From Psychrobacillus sp. INOP01 (GTDB lineage Bacteria; Bacillota; Bacilli; Bacillales_A; Planococcaceae), in assembly GCF_018140925.1 (NCBI RefSeq), contig NZ_CP073315.1, forward strand, positions 558,001 to 622,000: DNA of 64,000 nucleotides. The letters are read 5' to 3'. Shown one piece after another: positions 1 to 8,807 of this stretch. The notes below the pieces were generated by a model. It was not told the DNA's origin and made no database searches. It saw nothing but the letters and a program-made list of their open reading frames with translations. Every line of letters begins with the position of its first letter. Position 1 is the first letter of the stretch. Position numbers and translations under genes: made by a program.

Positions 1-162
1 TAGTTTACCCGTTACATTTGGCGGTGGAATTACGATTGTGTAAGGTTCCTTATCGCTTTCTGGATGAGCTTCGAAGTATTTTCCTTCTAGCCACCATTCA
101 TACCGACCTTTTTCAATCGACTGCGGATCATACTTTGTGGACATCGTTGTTTCGTTTGTCAT
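1..162 (-). CDS. valS: Valine--tRNA ligase, N-terminal part (runs off the window)
   Basis: Only the first 54 codons are present; the gene continues beyond base 1. The ATG at 162 is preceded by AGGAGG (171-176). The peptide begins [20 protein letters not shown] and reaches [10 protein letters not shown], which leads into the HIGH-region signature of class Ia valyl/isoleucyl synthetases (PPPNVTGxLHxGH). The enzyme charges tRNA-Val in the cytoplasm. A T-box leader with a divergent-looking promoter lies directly upstream on the same strand, as expected for valS in Firmicutes. Assignment to ValS rather than IleS rests on the N-terminal sequence and on synteny with hemL/spoVID. Confidence 0.93.
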   Translation of the reverse strand, partial: MTNETTMSTKYDPQSIEKGRYEWWLEGKYFEAHPESDKEPYTIVIPPPNVTGKL

Positions 163-185
163 TGTCTGTTCCTCCTAAAAAAAGA

Positions 186-442
186 ATATAAAAAAACTCC
201 TATCGTCATTAAAGGACGAAGGAGTTTGTTCGCGGTACCACCTTTATTCGCAGATGCAAAATGCACATCACGCTCTCAATTAGATAACGGCTTCAAACCG
301 GCATTTGCTACTCTACTTTCACAAATACTGCTCGTGGGCTACCTTCAAATGGTGGTTGACAGAAACATTTCAGCAAATTGTTTCCTTTCTTTTGAAAACC
401 ATATCATTTTACTCTTCCCATTCATTGCATCTCTATTCAGTT
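186..442 (-). promoter_or_regulatory. T-box riboswitch leader of valS
   Basis: On the minus strand the hallmark T-box GGTGGTACCGCG is read at 231-245, followed by a rho-independent terminator (stem 194-226, arms AAACTCCTTCGTC/GACGATAGGAGTTT, then a T run). The leader starts near 442, just after a sigma-A promoter. Known T-box mechanism: uncharged tRNA binds the specifier and the T-box and stabilises the antiterminator. I did not resolve the specifier codon; tRNA-Val is inferred from the downstream gene. Confidence 0.93.
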
Positions 443-448
443 GTTCCT

Positions 449-478
449 ATTGTAAAGGATATTATTATATGTCGTCAA
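449..478 (-). promoter_or_regulatory. Sigma-A promoter of valS
   Basis: Minus strand: -35 TTGACG (473-478), 18-nt spacer, -10 TACAAT (449-454). It sits at the right distance to start the T-box leader. A weaker plus-strand candidate (TTGTTC 441-446, 16 nt, TATTAT 463-468) overlaps it and could serve the small plus-strand ORF at 506. Confidence 0.7.
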
Positions 479-505
479 GTCTAGCATGGTGAAAGGAGAA
501 ATACA

Positions 506-697
506 TTGAGAAAAGGATATAATCCATATTTATTGCCTGATTGGTTACGTAAAACACGTTTCTATTGTAAGCATGTAAGTATTCCTATTTGTGGTTTTCA
601 ATTAATACGAGTATTAATTGTGCCTACCACATGGGATTTCATCTTATTGGTACTATTACTATTCATCTGCTTTTTGTTTTACAAAAACATTATTTGA
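506..697 (+). CDS. Small single-pass membrane protein, hypothetical
   Basis: 63-codon ORF with a TTG start at 506 and a well-placed AAAGGAG (492-498). The N-terminal half is basic and aromatic (RKGYNPYLLPDWLRKTRFYC); the C-terminal 20 residues form one hydrophobic segment (WDFILLVLLLFICFLFY). It is divergent from valS, and its 3' end overlaps the convergent SpoVID-like gene by about 39 bp. A possible promoter overlaps the valS promoter on the other strand. No family is recognised. The ribosome-binding site and the protein-like composition support it; the small size and the convergent overlap argue for caution. Confidence 0.5.
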   Translation: MRKGYNPYLLPDWLRKTRFYCKHVSIPICGFQLIRVLIVPTTWDFILLVLLLFICFLFYKNII

Positions 698-1249
698 TGG
701 AAATGAAAGCTTCGAGTATCCATCATCTAAATCCAAAATAAATTGAAGTTCAAATTCCTCACCTTTAGGATTTTTTACTTCCATTGGCTCGGCAGGATTT
801 GGACTTTCTAATTCTACAAGAGGTTCAACTGGTTTAGGTACTGGAGCTTCTTCGTAATCACAGTGTACTGTCCACCCAATTTCAATAGCCATTTGCTGTG
901 TTGGTTTCGAGTTAATATGGTTCACATGAACTGTAGGCTTGGAACCTTCTTTTAATTTGTCTTTCCCAATCTCAATACTCATTGGTACAGCGTACTCGAA
1001 ATAACCGACCTCACCTTGCACATCTAAATCCTCAATTTCCGTGAATTCACTAGTAGCATGATGTTCCTGTTCACCTTCCTCAAACTTAACGTGGCAGGTG
1101 ATGTGGTATATACCAACCACTTGGATAAAATCTTCCTTCTCAGCGACTTCGCATTGAGGAGTTACTGCTACATTTTTAATCTCCATAGGAACCCCGAAGC
1201 TTTGCGGAAATCGAAATTGTTCTTTTACATCCCATGTTCTTGTTGCCAT
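659..1249 (-). CDS. SpoVID-like coat morphogenetic N-terminal domain protein without LysM
   Basis: 196 residues, ATG at 1249 behind AAGGAGG. The pattern of beta-strand-like segments (IQVVGIYHITCHVKF about residues 43-57, then FEYAVPMSIEIGKDKL, then MAIEIGWTVHCDY about 120-132) parallels the N-terminal domain of Bacillus SpoVID, which organises spore coat encasement. In B. subtilis spoVID lies between valS and hemL, the position seen here. The C-terminus is a proline- and glutamate-rich tail (PVPKPVEPLVELESPNPAEPMEV) ending in FELQFILDLDDGYSKLSF; there is no LysM domain, so it is shorter than classical SpoVID. The family call is inferred from pattern similarity and position; a function in sporulation is likely but not proven. 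Confidence 0.6.
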   Translation of the reverse strand: MATRTWDVKEQFRFPQSFGVPMEIKNVAVTPQCEVAEKEDFIQVVGIYHITCHVKFEEGEQEHHATSEFTEIEDLDVQGEVGYFEYAVPMSIEIGKDKLKEGSKPTVHVNHINSKPTQQMAIEIGWTVHCDYEEAPVPKPVEPLVELESPNPAEPMEVKNPKGEEFELQFILDLDDGYSKLSFPSNNVFVKQKADE

Positions 1250-1312
1250 AAGTCATCCTCCTTCTATAGGACAACTTATGAATGGAACAAAAGGGATAGA
1301 ACATATTTCACT

Positions 1313-1897
1313 TTAGAATTGCTTTTTGTGGTTGTTTTCTTCAACAATCTGCTTTAGTTCCAACCAATTCGTTAGCCTTGGAATAGTTAGATGTCGGTTA
1401 TATGATTGCGTTTTTACAAATACTTGTAATGTATCCTCCGTCAATGTATTTAATACATCTGGCTTGTCATCGAAATAATAATCCAACTGTAAGTCTCGAA
1501 TAATATTCACTTTAGCTTGATCCTTCATACCACAATAAAACCGTTCTACATCGACTGGAAAACCCTGTTCAACTAACCATTCCATCGTTCTTTCTCGATG
1601 CTCTGCAGGTCTAGCCGTAATATAGTAAACCTCATGTCCTTGTTCATGTAGGTTAACTAACGTTTCTACTGCATCTGGATAAGTTGGACAATTCGTGTAG
1701 TATATTTGTTCCAATGTTTCATTCCACATTTTTGAACCTGCTTCATCCGACATCCCGAATAACTCATGAATCTCTACTTTATCTAACTCATGAAACTTAT
1801 CTAATGCCACTTGTTGTCCTAATTTTTCATTATAAATATGAAAAGCATGTTCTCTTAAATTGATCAATGTATCATCAATATCAAATCCAAATTTCAT
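1313..1897 (-). CDS. HAD-superfamily 5' nucleotidase (NT5C/YqfW type)
   Basis: 194 residues. Motif I of the HAD fold, FDIDDT (residues 5-10), supplies the nucleophilic Asp and the general acid Asp. Motif II lies in YYITARPAEHRERT, and motif III/IV in FYCGMKDQAKV and YYFDDKPDV. These match the NT5C-like deoxynucleotidase family (B. subtilis YqfW and YorS are relatives). It starts 24 bp after ribD on the same strand and is probably cotranscribed with ribA-ribD. Context suggests it could be the phosphatase that removes phosphate from the ribitylamino-pyrimidine intermediate of riboflavin synthesis; this is inference, because known phosphatases for that step belong to another HAD subgroup. The ribosome-binding site is weak (GAGGG). 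Confidence 0.82.
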   Translation of the reverse strand: MKFGFDIDDTLINLREHAFHIYNEKLGQQVALDKFHELDKVEIHELFGMSDEAGSKMWNETLEQIYYTNCPTYPDAVETLVNLHEQGHEVYYITARPAEHRERTMEWLVEQGFPVDVERFYCGMKDQAKVNIIRDLQLDYYFDDKPDVLNTLTEDTLQVFVKTQSYNRHLTIPRLTNWLELKQIVEENNHKKQF

Positions 1898-1921
1898 CTT
1901 CTATCCCTCACCAACTACATC

Positions 1922-3013
1922 TTATTTGTATGTTGGATAACCAACAAACTTAAAGTCTTTCCCTATTTTTTGGACATCCGTATCGACCAGCTCAACCGCA
2001 TCACTCATTAGGTCAATACCGCTACCTTCCATAAATGTCGGAGCATTTTTACCACCTATTAGCTTGGGAGCAATATAAATAACTGCTTTATCGATTAATT
2101 TATTTTCTAAAAACGCCGCATTAATCGTGCCTCCACCTTCAATCAATAATGATGAGATAGAGTTTTCACCTAAACGTTGAACGACTTCATGTACATTCAC
2201 ATGTTTAGAACCTGTTGTATGGAAAATACGAACTCCTTCATTTACAAGCTTCTCTTTTTTATCATTATCATAATTCGCTCCTGTAAAAATCCATGTCTCC
2301 GCTAGCTGATCCGTAACTAGCTTTGCATCTAATGGGATTTTTAAAGTAGAGTCAAGAACTATGCGAATCGGATTACGTCCATTTTCAATACGAGTGGTCA
2401 GTTCGGGATTATCCTCTATAACAGTATTCACACCAACTAAAATTGCCAAATGCTCGTTTCTAAGATGATGAACATCCTCTCGTGCATCTGAAGAGGTAAT
2501 CCACTTGCTATGAGCAGTGTGCGTTGCAATTTTACCATCTAACGTTATCCCAGATTTTAATGTGACAAAAGGCTTTTCCGTTACGATAAATTTATTGAAT
2601 ACCTCATTCATTTTTTTAGAAGCTTCCTCTTGAATACCTGAGATAACATTTATCCCAGCATCTTCTAAAATTTTCACTCCCCGACCTGAAACGAGCGGAT
2701 TCGGATCGAGCGTTGCAATGACAACCTTTTCAATACCGGCTTCTACAATTGCTTCTGCACAGGGACCTGTTCTACCGTGATGCGAACATGGTTCAAGTGT
2801 TACATAAATAGTAGCACCCTTCGCATGCTCCCCTGCCATCCTGATTGCGTGAATTTCCGCATGAGGCTCGCCAGGTTTCATATGCGCACCTATACCAACA
2901 ATACGATTATCATTTACGATAACCGCTCCTACTAATGGATTCGGATCTGTTTGCCCTTTCATAGCACGAGCATTTTGCAGAGCAAGGTCCATGTAAAATG
3001 CATGACTAGTCAT
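1922..3013 (-). CDS. ribD: Bifunctional riboflavin biosynthesis deaminase/reductase
   Basis: 363 residues, the usual RibD length. N-terminal cytidine-deaminase-like domain: H51-A-E53 and the zinc ligands C76 and C85 (PCSHHGRTGPCAEA). C-terminal reductase domain from about residue 147: TLKSGITLDGKIATHTAHSKWITS, then LLIEGGGTINAAFL (about 291-304). It deaminates 2,5-diamino-6-ribosylamino-4-pyrimidinone 5'-phosphate and reduces the ribose to ribityl with NADPH. It overlaps the end of ribA by 8 bp, a sign of translational coupling. The usual ribE, ribBA and ribH partners are absent here, so this is a partial pathway cassette. Confidence 0.95.
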   Translation of the reverse strand: MTSHAFYMDLALQNARAMKGQTDPNPLVGAVIVNDNRIVGIGAHMKPGEPHAEIHAIRMAGEHAKGATIYVTLEPCSHHGRTGPCAEAIVEAGIEKVVIATLDPNPLVSGRGVKILEDAGINVISGIQEEASKKMNEVFNKFIVTEKPFVTLKSGITLDGKIATHTAHSKWITSSDAREDVHHLRNEHLAILVGVNTVIEDNPELTTRIENGRNPIRIVLDSTLKIPLDAKLVTDQLAETWIFTGANYDNDKKEKLVNEGVRIFHTTGSKHVNVHEVVQRLGENSISSLLIEGGGTINAAFLENKLIDKAVIYIAPKLIGGKNAPTFMEGSGIDLMSDAVELVDTDVQKIGKDFKFVGYPTYK

Positions 3014-3764
3014 TTTGAAAAGTACCTTCTTCCTCCATATGACCTGAACGATTTATCTTCGTGTGTAAGTACTTCTCATTGAATTCCGAAACGTCCCCCC
3101 ATAATGGTGTACGTCCCGCTACAGATAAGCCTGCGTCCTTTAATGCTCTTACTTTCTTTGGATTATTCGTTATTAATGTTACTGGTTTCGTGCGTAATAC
3201 TTTTAACACTTCGATTGCATCACTGTAATTTCTAGAATCATCAACAAAACCAAGTTTTTCATTTGCCTCAACAGTATCTGAACCATTTTCTTGTAGAATA
3301 TAGGCCATTGCTTTACTAAATAGGCCAATCCCTCTACCTTCATGGTTTGCTAAATAGAATAATGCGCCTGCTCCGTTATTAACAATCATTTGCATCGACT
3401 GTTTTAGTTGGAAACCACAATCACAACGCTTACTGCCAAAAATATCACCTGTATGGCAAATGGAGTGCATGCGGATTAGTGACTCCTCTGTCTCTTTAAA
3501 ATCTCCGTAAACTAACACACTGGACTGTTGGTATTCCGCTAAGTTAGAGGAAGATAAATTATTGATGATTTGTTGGATGTCCTCTGTGTATTCACTGCTA
3601 TTTAACCAGCTATACCATTGGAATATAACTGTATTCCCATTTAAATTTACTGGCAGGCGAATTGGTCCAACTAGATAAATTGAACTTTCTCCGGTTTTAA
3701 TTACTTGAATTTTATCTTTTAATACATTTACTACATCATTTGATATTTCCTTAACATTTGTCAT
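3006..3764 (-). CDS. ribA: GTP cyclohydrolase II, stand-alone
   Basis: 252 residues. The GCH II signature is present: RMHSICHTGD, three zinc cysteines in SICHTGDIFGSKRCDCG, HEGRGIGLFSKAMAYILQ, GSDTVEAN, and ITNNPKKVRAL near the C-terminus. It opens the riboflavin pathway by converting GTP to the diaminopyrimidine with release of formate. There is no RibB (DHBP synthase) domain, unlike the fused RibBA of B. subtilis. The motif reads HSIC where most family members have HSEC. First gene of a ribA-ribD-HAD unit behind its own consensus promoter; no FMN riboswitch is visible in the 70-nt leader. Confidence 0.93.
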   Translation of the reverse strand: MTNVKEISNDVVNVLKDKIQVIKTGESSIYLVGPIRLPVNLNGNTVIFQWYSWLNSSEYTEDIQQIINNLSSSNLAEYQQSSVLVYGDFKETEESLIRMHSICHTGDIFGSKRCDCGFQLKQSMQMIVNNGAGALFYLANHEGRGIGLFSKAMAYILQENGSDTVEANEKLGFVDDSRNYSDAIEVLKVLRTKPVTLITNNPKKVRALKDAGLSVAGRTPLWGDVSEFNEKYLHTKINRSGHMEEEGTFQND

Positions 3765-3818
3765 TCCAAATCCTCATTTCTTTAAAACATAATAGTATCT
3801 CTATATTATTCTATCTAG

Positions 3819-3864
3819 ATTACTTTTCGTAAGTAATTATATTTTAGTAATCATTTTATGTCAA
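3819..3864 (-). promoter_or_regulatory. Consensus sigma-A promoter of ribA with dyad at the start site
   Basis: Minus strand: TTGACA (3859-3864), 17-nt spacer, TATAAT (3836-3841), a perfect consensus. An inverted repeat ATTACTT-5-AAGTAAT (3819-3837) touches the -10 and covers the expected start site, where a repressor operator would sit. It lies downstream of the hemL terminator, so the rib cassette is transcribed independently of the haem operon. Confidence 0.8.
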
Positions 3865-3875
3865 TTAACTTAGAC

Positions 3876-3906
3876 TAAAAGAGCCCTGCAACAGTTGCAA
3901 GGCTCC
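3876..3906 (-). terminator. Rho-independent terminator of the hemAXCDBL operon
   Basis: Minus strand stem GAGCCTTGCAA / TTGCAGGGCTC with a short loop, followed by TTTT. It is placed 10 bp after the hemL stop codon. Confidence 0.9.
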
Positions 3907-3915
3907 AATTGCTAT

Positions 3916-5211
3916 TTAGTTGTTTGATAATTTTTCGAAAACTGTATGGAACGCTTGAATAGTTTTCTCTATATGCTCTACAGTATGTGCACTTGATAAG
4001 AATAATCCTTCAAACTGCGAAGGTGGCAGATAAATTCCTTCCTCTGCCATGAGACGGAAATACTTAGCGAATAATTCTAAATCAGATGTTTTCGCTGTAT
4101 CAAAATTAATTACATCTTCATTGGTTAAGAAGAAACCGATCATAGAACCAGCACGATTCACTGTATGCGGAATATTATATTTTGTCGCTGCTTCTCGGAA
4201 ACCTTTTTCAAGTATATCCCCTAGCTCGATAAAATAATCATATGATTTTTCATTTAATCGAGTTAATGTTTCATATCCTGCTGTCATTGCTAAAGGATTA
4301 CCTGAAAGAGTACCAGCTTGATATACAGGTCCAGCAGGTGCAATCATTTCCATAATTTCACGCTTACCACCAAATGCCCCTACAGGAAGCCCTCCGCCAA
4401 TTACCTTGCCTAAACAAGTTAAATCCGGTGTAATACCAAAATATCCTTGAGCACAATTGTAGCCTACTCTGAAGCCCGTCATAACCTCATCAAAGATTAA
4501 CACTGTTCCGTTTTTCTCTGTTAATTCGCGTAATCCTTCTAAGAATCCTTCAGCTGGAGGAACAACACCCATATTACCCGCTACAGGCTCAACGATTACC
4601 GCTGCTAAGTCGTCTCCAAAGTTTTCAAATACGTGGCGTACGCTTTCTATATCATTATACGGTACTGCTATTGTGTTTTTTGCAATAGACTCAGGTACAC
4701 CTGGGCTATCTGGTAATCCAAGTGTAGCAACACCAGATCCAGCTTTTATCAATAAGCTGTCCCCGTGTCCGTGATAGCTACCTTCAAATTTCAAAATTTT
4801 GTTGCGCCCTGTATAACCACGAGCTAAACGAAGTGCACTCATTGTTGCTTCTGTACCAGAAGAAACCATACGAACCATCTCGATAGATGGAACACGCTCC
4901 ATTACTAGTTTAGCTAATTTAGTTTCGATCAACGTGGAAGCACCGAAGCTTGTACCTGTTTCAGCTACCTGTTGGATTGCTTTCACAACGTTTGGTTCCG
5001 TATGCCCTAAAATAAGCGGACCCCATGATAGAACGTAATCAATATATTCGTTCCCATCGATGTCTGTTAATATAGCGCCTTTTCCACTTTCCATGAAAAT
5101 AGGATCCATATCTACTGATTTAAATGCACGTACAGGACTATTTACGCCACCTGGCATTAACTCTTTCGCTTCTGTAAATGCTTGTTTGGATTGCTCATAT
5201 GATTTCGTCAT
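3916..5211 (-). CDS. hemL: Glutamate-1-semialdehyde 2,1-aminomutase
   Basis: 431 residues from the ATG at 5211, chosen over an upstream ATG at 5229 because GGAGG precedes it by 8 nt and family members begin at this MTKSYEQ-type sequence. PLP-dependent class III aminotransferase: substrate region [11 protein letters not shown] contact [26 protein letters not shown], and the Schiff-base lysine in [15 protein letters not shown]. It converts glutamate-1-semialdehyde to 5-aminolevulinate, the last step of the C5 pathway. It overlaps hemB by one base (TAATG) and is the last gene of the operon. Confidence 0.97.
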   Translation of the reverse strand: MTKSYEQSKQAFTEAKELMPGGVNSPVRAFKSVDMDPIFMESGKGAILTDIDGNEYIDYVLSWGPLILGHTEPNVVKAIQQVAETGTSFGASTLIETKLAKLVMERVPSIEMVRMVSSGTEATMSALRLARGYTGRNKILKFEGSYHGHGDSLLIKAGSGVATLGLPDSPGVPESIAKNTIAVPYNDIESVRHVFENFGDDLAAVIVEPVAGNMGVVPPAEGFLEGLRELTEKNGTVLIFDEVMTGFRVGYNCAQGYFGITPDLTCLGKVIGGGLPVGAFGGKREIMEMIAPAGPVYQAGTLSGNPLAMTAGYETLTRLNEKSYDYFIELGDILEKGFREAATKYNIPHTVNRAGSMIGFFLTNEDVINFDTAKTSDLELFAKYFRLMAEEGIYLPPSQFEGLFLSSAHTVEHIEKTIQAFHTVFEKLSNN

Positions 5212-6194
5212 TATTTTCCCTCCAACCAACGGGCAACATCTTTTGCATGATATGTTAAGATCATATCTGCTCCTGCACGTTTCATTCCTGTTAGTGTTTC
5301 AAGCACTGTTTCTTTTTCGTTGATCCAGCCATTAATCGCTGCAGCTTTTACCATTGCATATTCTCCACTTACGTTGTATGCAACAATGGGAGTAGCAAAA
5401 GTATTTTTTACGTCACGAATAATATCTAAGTAAGCTAATGCTGGTTTTACGATTAAAAAGTCTGCTCCCTCTTGTACATCTGAAGAAGCTTCTCGGATTG
5501 CTTCCATACGATTCGAATAATCCATTTGGTATGTTTTGCGGTCACCAAATTTTGGTGCGCCGTCCGCTGCTTCACGGAAAGGGCCGTAATATGCGGATGC
5601 ATATTTTACTGCATAAGACATGATTGGTACGTCTTTAAACCCTGCTTCATCTAATCCAAGTCGAATTGCAGCTACAAAACCGTCCATCATATTTGAAGGA
5701 GCAATAATATCAGCGCCAGCTTCCGCTTGGCTAATTGCTGTTTTCGCCAACAAATCAAGTGAAGGATCATTTAAGATACGTTCATTTTCATCCACTACCC
5801 CACAATGCCCGTGGTCTGTAAATTCGCATAGGCAAGTATCCGCAATCACGATTAAATGTGGATGACGCTCTTTGATGAAGCGAATCGCTTTTTGAACAAT
5901 TCCATGATCATGATATGCCCCAGAACCAACTGCATCTTTTTCGGCAGGAAGTCCGAATAATATAACGGAAGGAATTCCCAAATTCACTACTTCGTCTACT
6001 TCCTCTGCTAAACGGTCAAGAGAGAATTGGAAAACGCCAGGCATTGATGATACTTCGTTTTTAATGTTCTCGCCTTCCATCACGAATATAGGATAGATTA
6101 AATCTTCCTTATGTAAATAAGTTTCCTTTACCATTGCTCGAATTCCAACTGATTGTCTTAAACGACGATGACGTTGAAAAAATAATTCAGTCAT
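5211..6194 (-). CDS. hemB: Delta-aminolevulinic acid dehydratase (porphobilinogen synthase)
   Basis: 327 residues from the ATG at 6194, with AAAGGAAGAG upstream; the longer frame starting at 6212 lies inside hemD. Zinc-binding cysteines are in [15 protein letters not shown]; the two catalytic lysines are in [19 protein letters not shown] and [13 protein letters not shown]. It condenses two 5-aminolevulinate molecules into porphobilinogen. TAATG overlaps join it to both hemD upstream and hemL downstream, indicating tight coupling. Confidence 0.97.
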   Translation of the reverse strand: MTELFFQRHRRLRQSVGIRAMVKETYLHKEDLIYPIFVMEGENIKNEVSSMPGVFQFSLDRLAEEVDEVVNLGIPSVILFGLPAEKDAVGSGAYHDHGIVQKAIRFIKERHPHLIVIADTCLCEFTDHGHCGVVDENERILNDPSLDLLAKTAISQAEAGADIIAPSNMMDGFVAAIRLGLDEAGFKDVPIMSYAVKYASAYYGPFREAADGAPKFGDRKTYQMDYSNRMEAIREASSDVQEGADFLIVKPALAYLDIIRDVKNTFATPIVAYNVSGEYAMVKAAAINGWINEKETVLETLTGMKRAGADMILTYHAKDVARWLEGK

Positions 6195-6955
6195 TACACT
6201 CTTCCTTTCCATTCCGCTAATTTAACGATTACATCTCTTAAAGTATACGTATCTGGCATAACCTGCACAGAAACCTTCATAGATTCCAAAAAATTCTTTG
6301 TAATATGTCCGATTGCACAAACTGTGACATGTTCATATCCAAAGGTAACCCCAATACTTCGATGAAAAACCTCGGCTGTCGATGGACTTGTGAAGATAAT
6401 AGAACACTTTTCCTCGCCCATTAATAGCTTTTTCACATATTCCTTGTTTTCCTCAAGCTCCACTGTTTCATATATTGTCCATTCATCTACTTCATTGTTC
6501 AGTCCGGCTGTTATTGTATCTTTTGCAAGATTACCTTTAACAAATAAACACCGGTCCTTAAATGATGCTACCTTAGGAAATTCCTGAACAAATATATCCG
6601 CACTAAATATAGTAGGGGTAAAATCGACAGTTAATCCCACGTTTTCAATGGCGTTTGCTGTTTTTATCCCGACCACTGCTATCTTAGCTGTAAAAAAACT
6701 TGCATCCAGCCGATACTTTACCATCTTCGATTGAAATGCCTTCACACTACTTTGACTAGTAAAAATAAGCCAGTCATATAAGTTACAGTTCTCTAATTGA
6801 TCTAAATCTTGAGGACTAACTATCTCCTTTGTAGCAATCATCGGAGCGATTACTGCATTTCCACCAAGTCTTTTAACAAGATCTGATGCTTCCGAAGACC
6901 TTAGAATGCCCGTAAAAATGACATTCTCTCCTAACAAAGGAGCATTATTAAACAT
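6194..6955 (-). CDS. hemD: Uroporphyrinogen-III synthase
   Basis: 253 residues. HemD has little sequence conservation, but the two-domain pattern is visible: [21 protein letters not shown] (about residues 52-72) and a second-domain [15 protein letters not shown] followed by [15 protein letters not shown], both typical of HEM4. It closes the linear hydroxymethylbilane to uroporphyrinogen III with inversion of ring D. The ATG overlaps the hemC end by 8 bp. The position between hemC and hemB in the hemAXCDBL order supports the call. Confidence 0.94.
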   Translation of the reverse strand: MFNNAPLLGENVIFTGILRSSEASDLVKRLGGNAVIAPMIATKEIVSPQDLDQLENCNLYDWLIFTSQSSVKAFQSKMVKYRLDASFFTAKIAVVGIKTANAIENVGLTVDFTPTIFSADIFVQEFPKVASFKDRCLFVKGNLAKDTITAGLNNEVDEWTIYETVELEENKEYVKKLLMGEEKCSIIFTSPSTAEVFHRSIGVTFGYEHVTVCAIGHITKNFLESMKVSVQVMPDTYTLRDVIVKLAEWKGRV

Positions 6956-7877
6956 TCAAATCTGCCTTCACTTGTTGGATTAAATCGTATGCCCCTTGTT
7001 CCGTCACAATTCGTGCTAATTCTTTCCCAAGTGCATCCGCATTCGTACCAGTTAATATTTCTTTATATACGATAGAAGCATCCGGTGCTGCAACTAGTCC
7101 AGTCATTGTAATTTTATCGCCACTAATCGTTGCATGTCCAGCAATCGGCACCTGACAACCACCGTCCATTGCCGCTAAAAATGAGCGCTCTGCTTCTACT
7201 GCAACCCATGTATCACGATCAGAAAGCTTTGAAAGCTCATCAATTAACTCTTTATCATCCGCACGGCACTCAATAGCTAGAGCCCCCTGTCCAACTGCTG
7301 GTAAACAATCCTCTGGGGATAAATATTCTGTCACAACCTCATCGCTCCAGCCCAAGCGTTTTAAACCTGCTGCTGCTAAAATAATCGCATCATACTCGCC
7401 ATCTTGTAATTTTTGCAAGCGAGTATCTACATTACCACGAATCCATTTAATCTCAATATCTGGACGTAATAATAATAGCTGGGCACTTCTTCTTAAGCTA
7501 CTTGTTCCTACAATTGCTCCTTTTGGAAGGTCTGCAAATTTCACATGTCCTGTTGATATAAAAGCATCACGTTCATCCACACGTTTTGGGGTACATCCCA
7601 TAACTAAACCTTCTGGAAGTACAGATGGCATATCCTTCATACTGTGCACAGCAAAGTCGATTTCTTTGTCGTAAAGAGCCTGTTCTATTTCTTTAACAAA
7701 AAGTCCCTTCCCGCCAACTTTTGAAAGTGTAACATCTAAAATCTGGTCACCCTTTGTCACAATCTCTTTAACTTCAAACTCAAAAGGTGCTCCCATATCT
7801 TTCATCTGTTGAATAAACCAATTTGTTTGAGTTAAAGCTAACTTACTTCGTCTAGATCCTACAATAATTTTACGCAT
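6948..7877 (-). CDS. hemC: Porphobilinogen deaminase (hydroxymethylbilane synthase)
   Basis: 309 residues from the ATG at 7877 ([17 protein letters not shown]), the conserved family N-terminus; an in-frame ATG ten codons earlier overlaps the hemX end. Signature [10 protein letters not shown], active-site KDMPSVLP and [22 protein letters not shown], and the dipyrromethane-cofactor cysteine in [15 protein letters not shown]. It polymerises four porphobilinogens. AAAGGA lies a little far upstream, so translation may be partly coupled to hemX. Confidence 0.97.
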   Translation of the reverse strand: MRKIIVGSRRSKLALTQTNWFIQQMKDMGAPFEFEVKEIVTKGDQILDVTLSKVGGKGLFVKEIEQALYDKEIDFAVHSMKDMPSVLPEGLVMGCTPKRVDERDAFISTGHVKFADLPKGAIVGTSSLRRSAQLLLLRPDIEIKWIRGNVDTRLQKLQDGEYDAIILAAAGLKRLGWSDEVVTEYLSPEDCLPAVGQGALAIECRADDKELIDELSKLSDRDTWVAVEAERSFLAAMDGGCQVPIAGHATISGDKITMTGLVAAPDASIVYKEILTGTNADALGKELARIVTEQGAYDLIQQVKADLNV

Positions 7878-7897
7878 AAAATGTCCAAGTCCTTTCT

Positions 7898-8728
7898 TTA
7901 ATACCAAATGTGGAATTGAGATAATTGACTACCTAATAAGAAATTTATCAAAACAAATAGAAACGCATAAATGTGTATCCACGCATAATTTGTCCCTTTA
8001 ATCTTTGCCGATTTTCTTATCAATAAAACAAGAGTATAAATTACTAATACGATAAAAGAATTAACTATTTTTATATCATAGAGTGGGAACGCATCTAAAG
8101 ATATATATGCCCATTCTAACCCAAGAACTAAACTTACAAACAATAATGGGATTCCCGTTAAAATTGACAAGCTCATCCCGTTCTCAGCTTGTTTCAGAGA
8201 AGGTAATCGAGTAAACTGTTTCGTCCATTTTTTCTTCTTTAATACTTTATATAAGATTAAATATAATGTCGAAAAAACAAATGCTAAAGCAAAAGCAGTA
8301 TAAGCTAATAACGCAAACATAATATGTATGAATAACAGCTCAGATTTAAGGTTATCCCCTACCAGTGACTGCGCCATTGGATCTGGTGCAAACGTATGAA
8401 TTGTCATAAAAATAAATCCAATCAAATTCAAAAAGAAAGCTGGAAGGTCCAATCTAAATACCAATTGTAAAACAAGGGATAGCATAATGATCAACCACGC
8501 ATAAAAATAAATACCCTCAAACAACGAAAGTATTGGAAAACGCTTCAGTTCCATCATATACATGATTAAAAAGATTGTTTGTAAAGTACCAACGACAAAA
8601 AGTAACCACACCGCTAGTTGATGTGCACGTCGATCTTTATGTAAGTAATCAATAAAATAAAAAACAAGGCTTATAGCTTGAAGAATGACCATAATCTCAT
8701 GAAGCCTTGTCATCGTCAGATCAGTCAT
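7898..8728 (-). CDS. hemX: HemX membrane protein, regulator of HemA level (CcsA/CytC-assembly fold)
   Basis: 276 residues with about eight hydrophobic segments, for example [46 protein letters not shown] and [13 protein letters not shown]. It is distantly related to the cytochrome c assembly protein family (PF01578). In B. subtilis HemX lowers the amount of glutamyl-tRNA reductase. ATG with AAGGGG upstream. It is separated from hemA by an 80-bp gap containing a terminator-like hairpin, so it is probably expressed at a lower level than hemA. Confidence 0.92.
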   Translation of the reverse strand: MTDLTMTRLHEIMVILQAISLVFYFIDYLHKDRRAHQLAVWLLFVVGTLQTIFLIMYMMELKRFPILSLFEGIYFYAWLIIMLSLVLQLVFRLDLPAFFLNLIGFIFMTIHTFAPDPMAQSLVGDNLKSELLFIHIMFALLAYTAFALAFVFSTLYLILYKVLKKKKWTKQFTRLPSLKQAENGMSLSILTGIPLLFVSLVLGLEWAYISLDAFPLYDIKIVNSFIVLVIYTLVLLIRKSAKIKGTNYAWIHIYAFLFVLINFLLGSQLSQFHIWY

Positions 8729-8751
8729 AATATTCCCCTTTTACATAGTAA

Positions 8752-8802
8752 AAAGGCGTTTATTATATCTATTTGTCTCCATACAGATATAAAAACGCCT
8801 CC
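8752..8802 (-). terminator. Hairpin with T tract between hemA and hemX
   Basis: Minus strand: GGCGTTTTTATATCT ... AGATATAATAAACGCC followed by TTTTT. It lies directly after the hemA stop, inside the haem operon. It should act as a partial terminator or 3' stabiliser of a hemA mRNA. Confidence 0.82.
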
Positions 8803-8807
8803 TTTAC

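Noticed and set aside
226-492. 88-codon plus-strand ORF at the valS leader
   Set aside because: It runs antisense through the T-box and terminator, has no ribosome-binding site, and its composition reflects the RNA structure.
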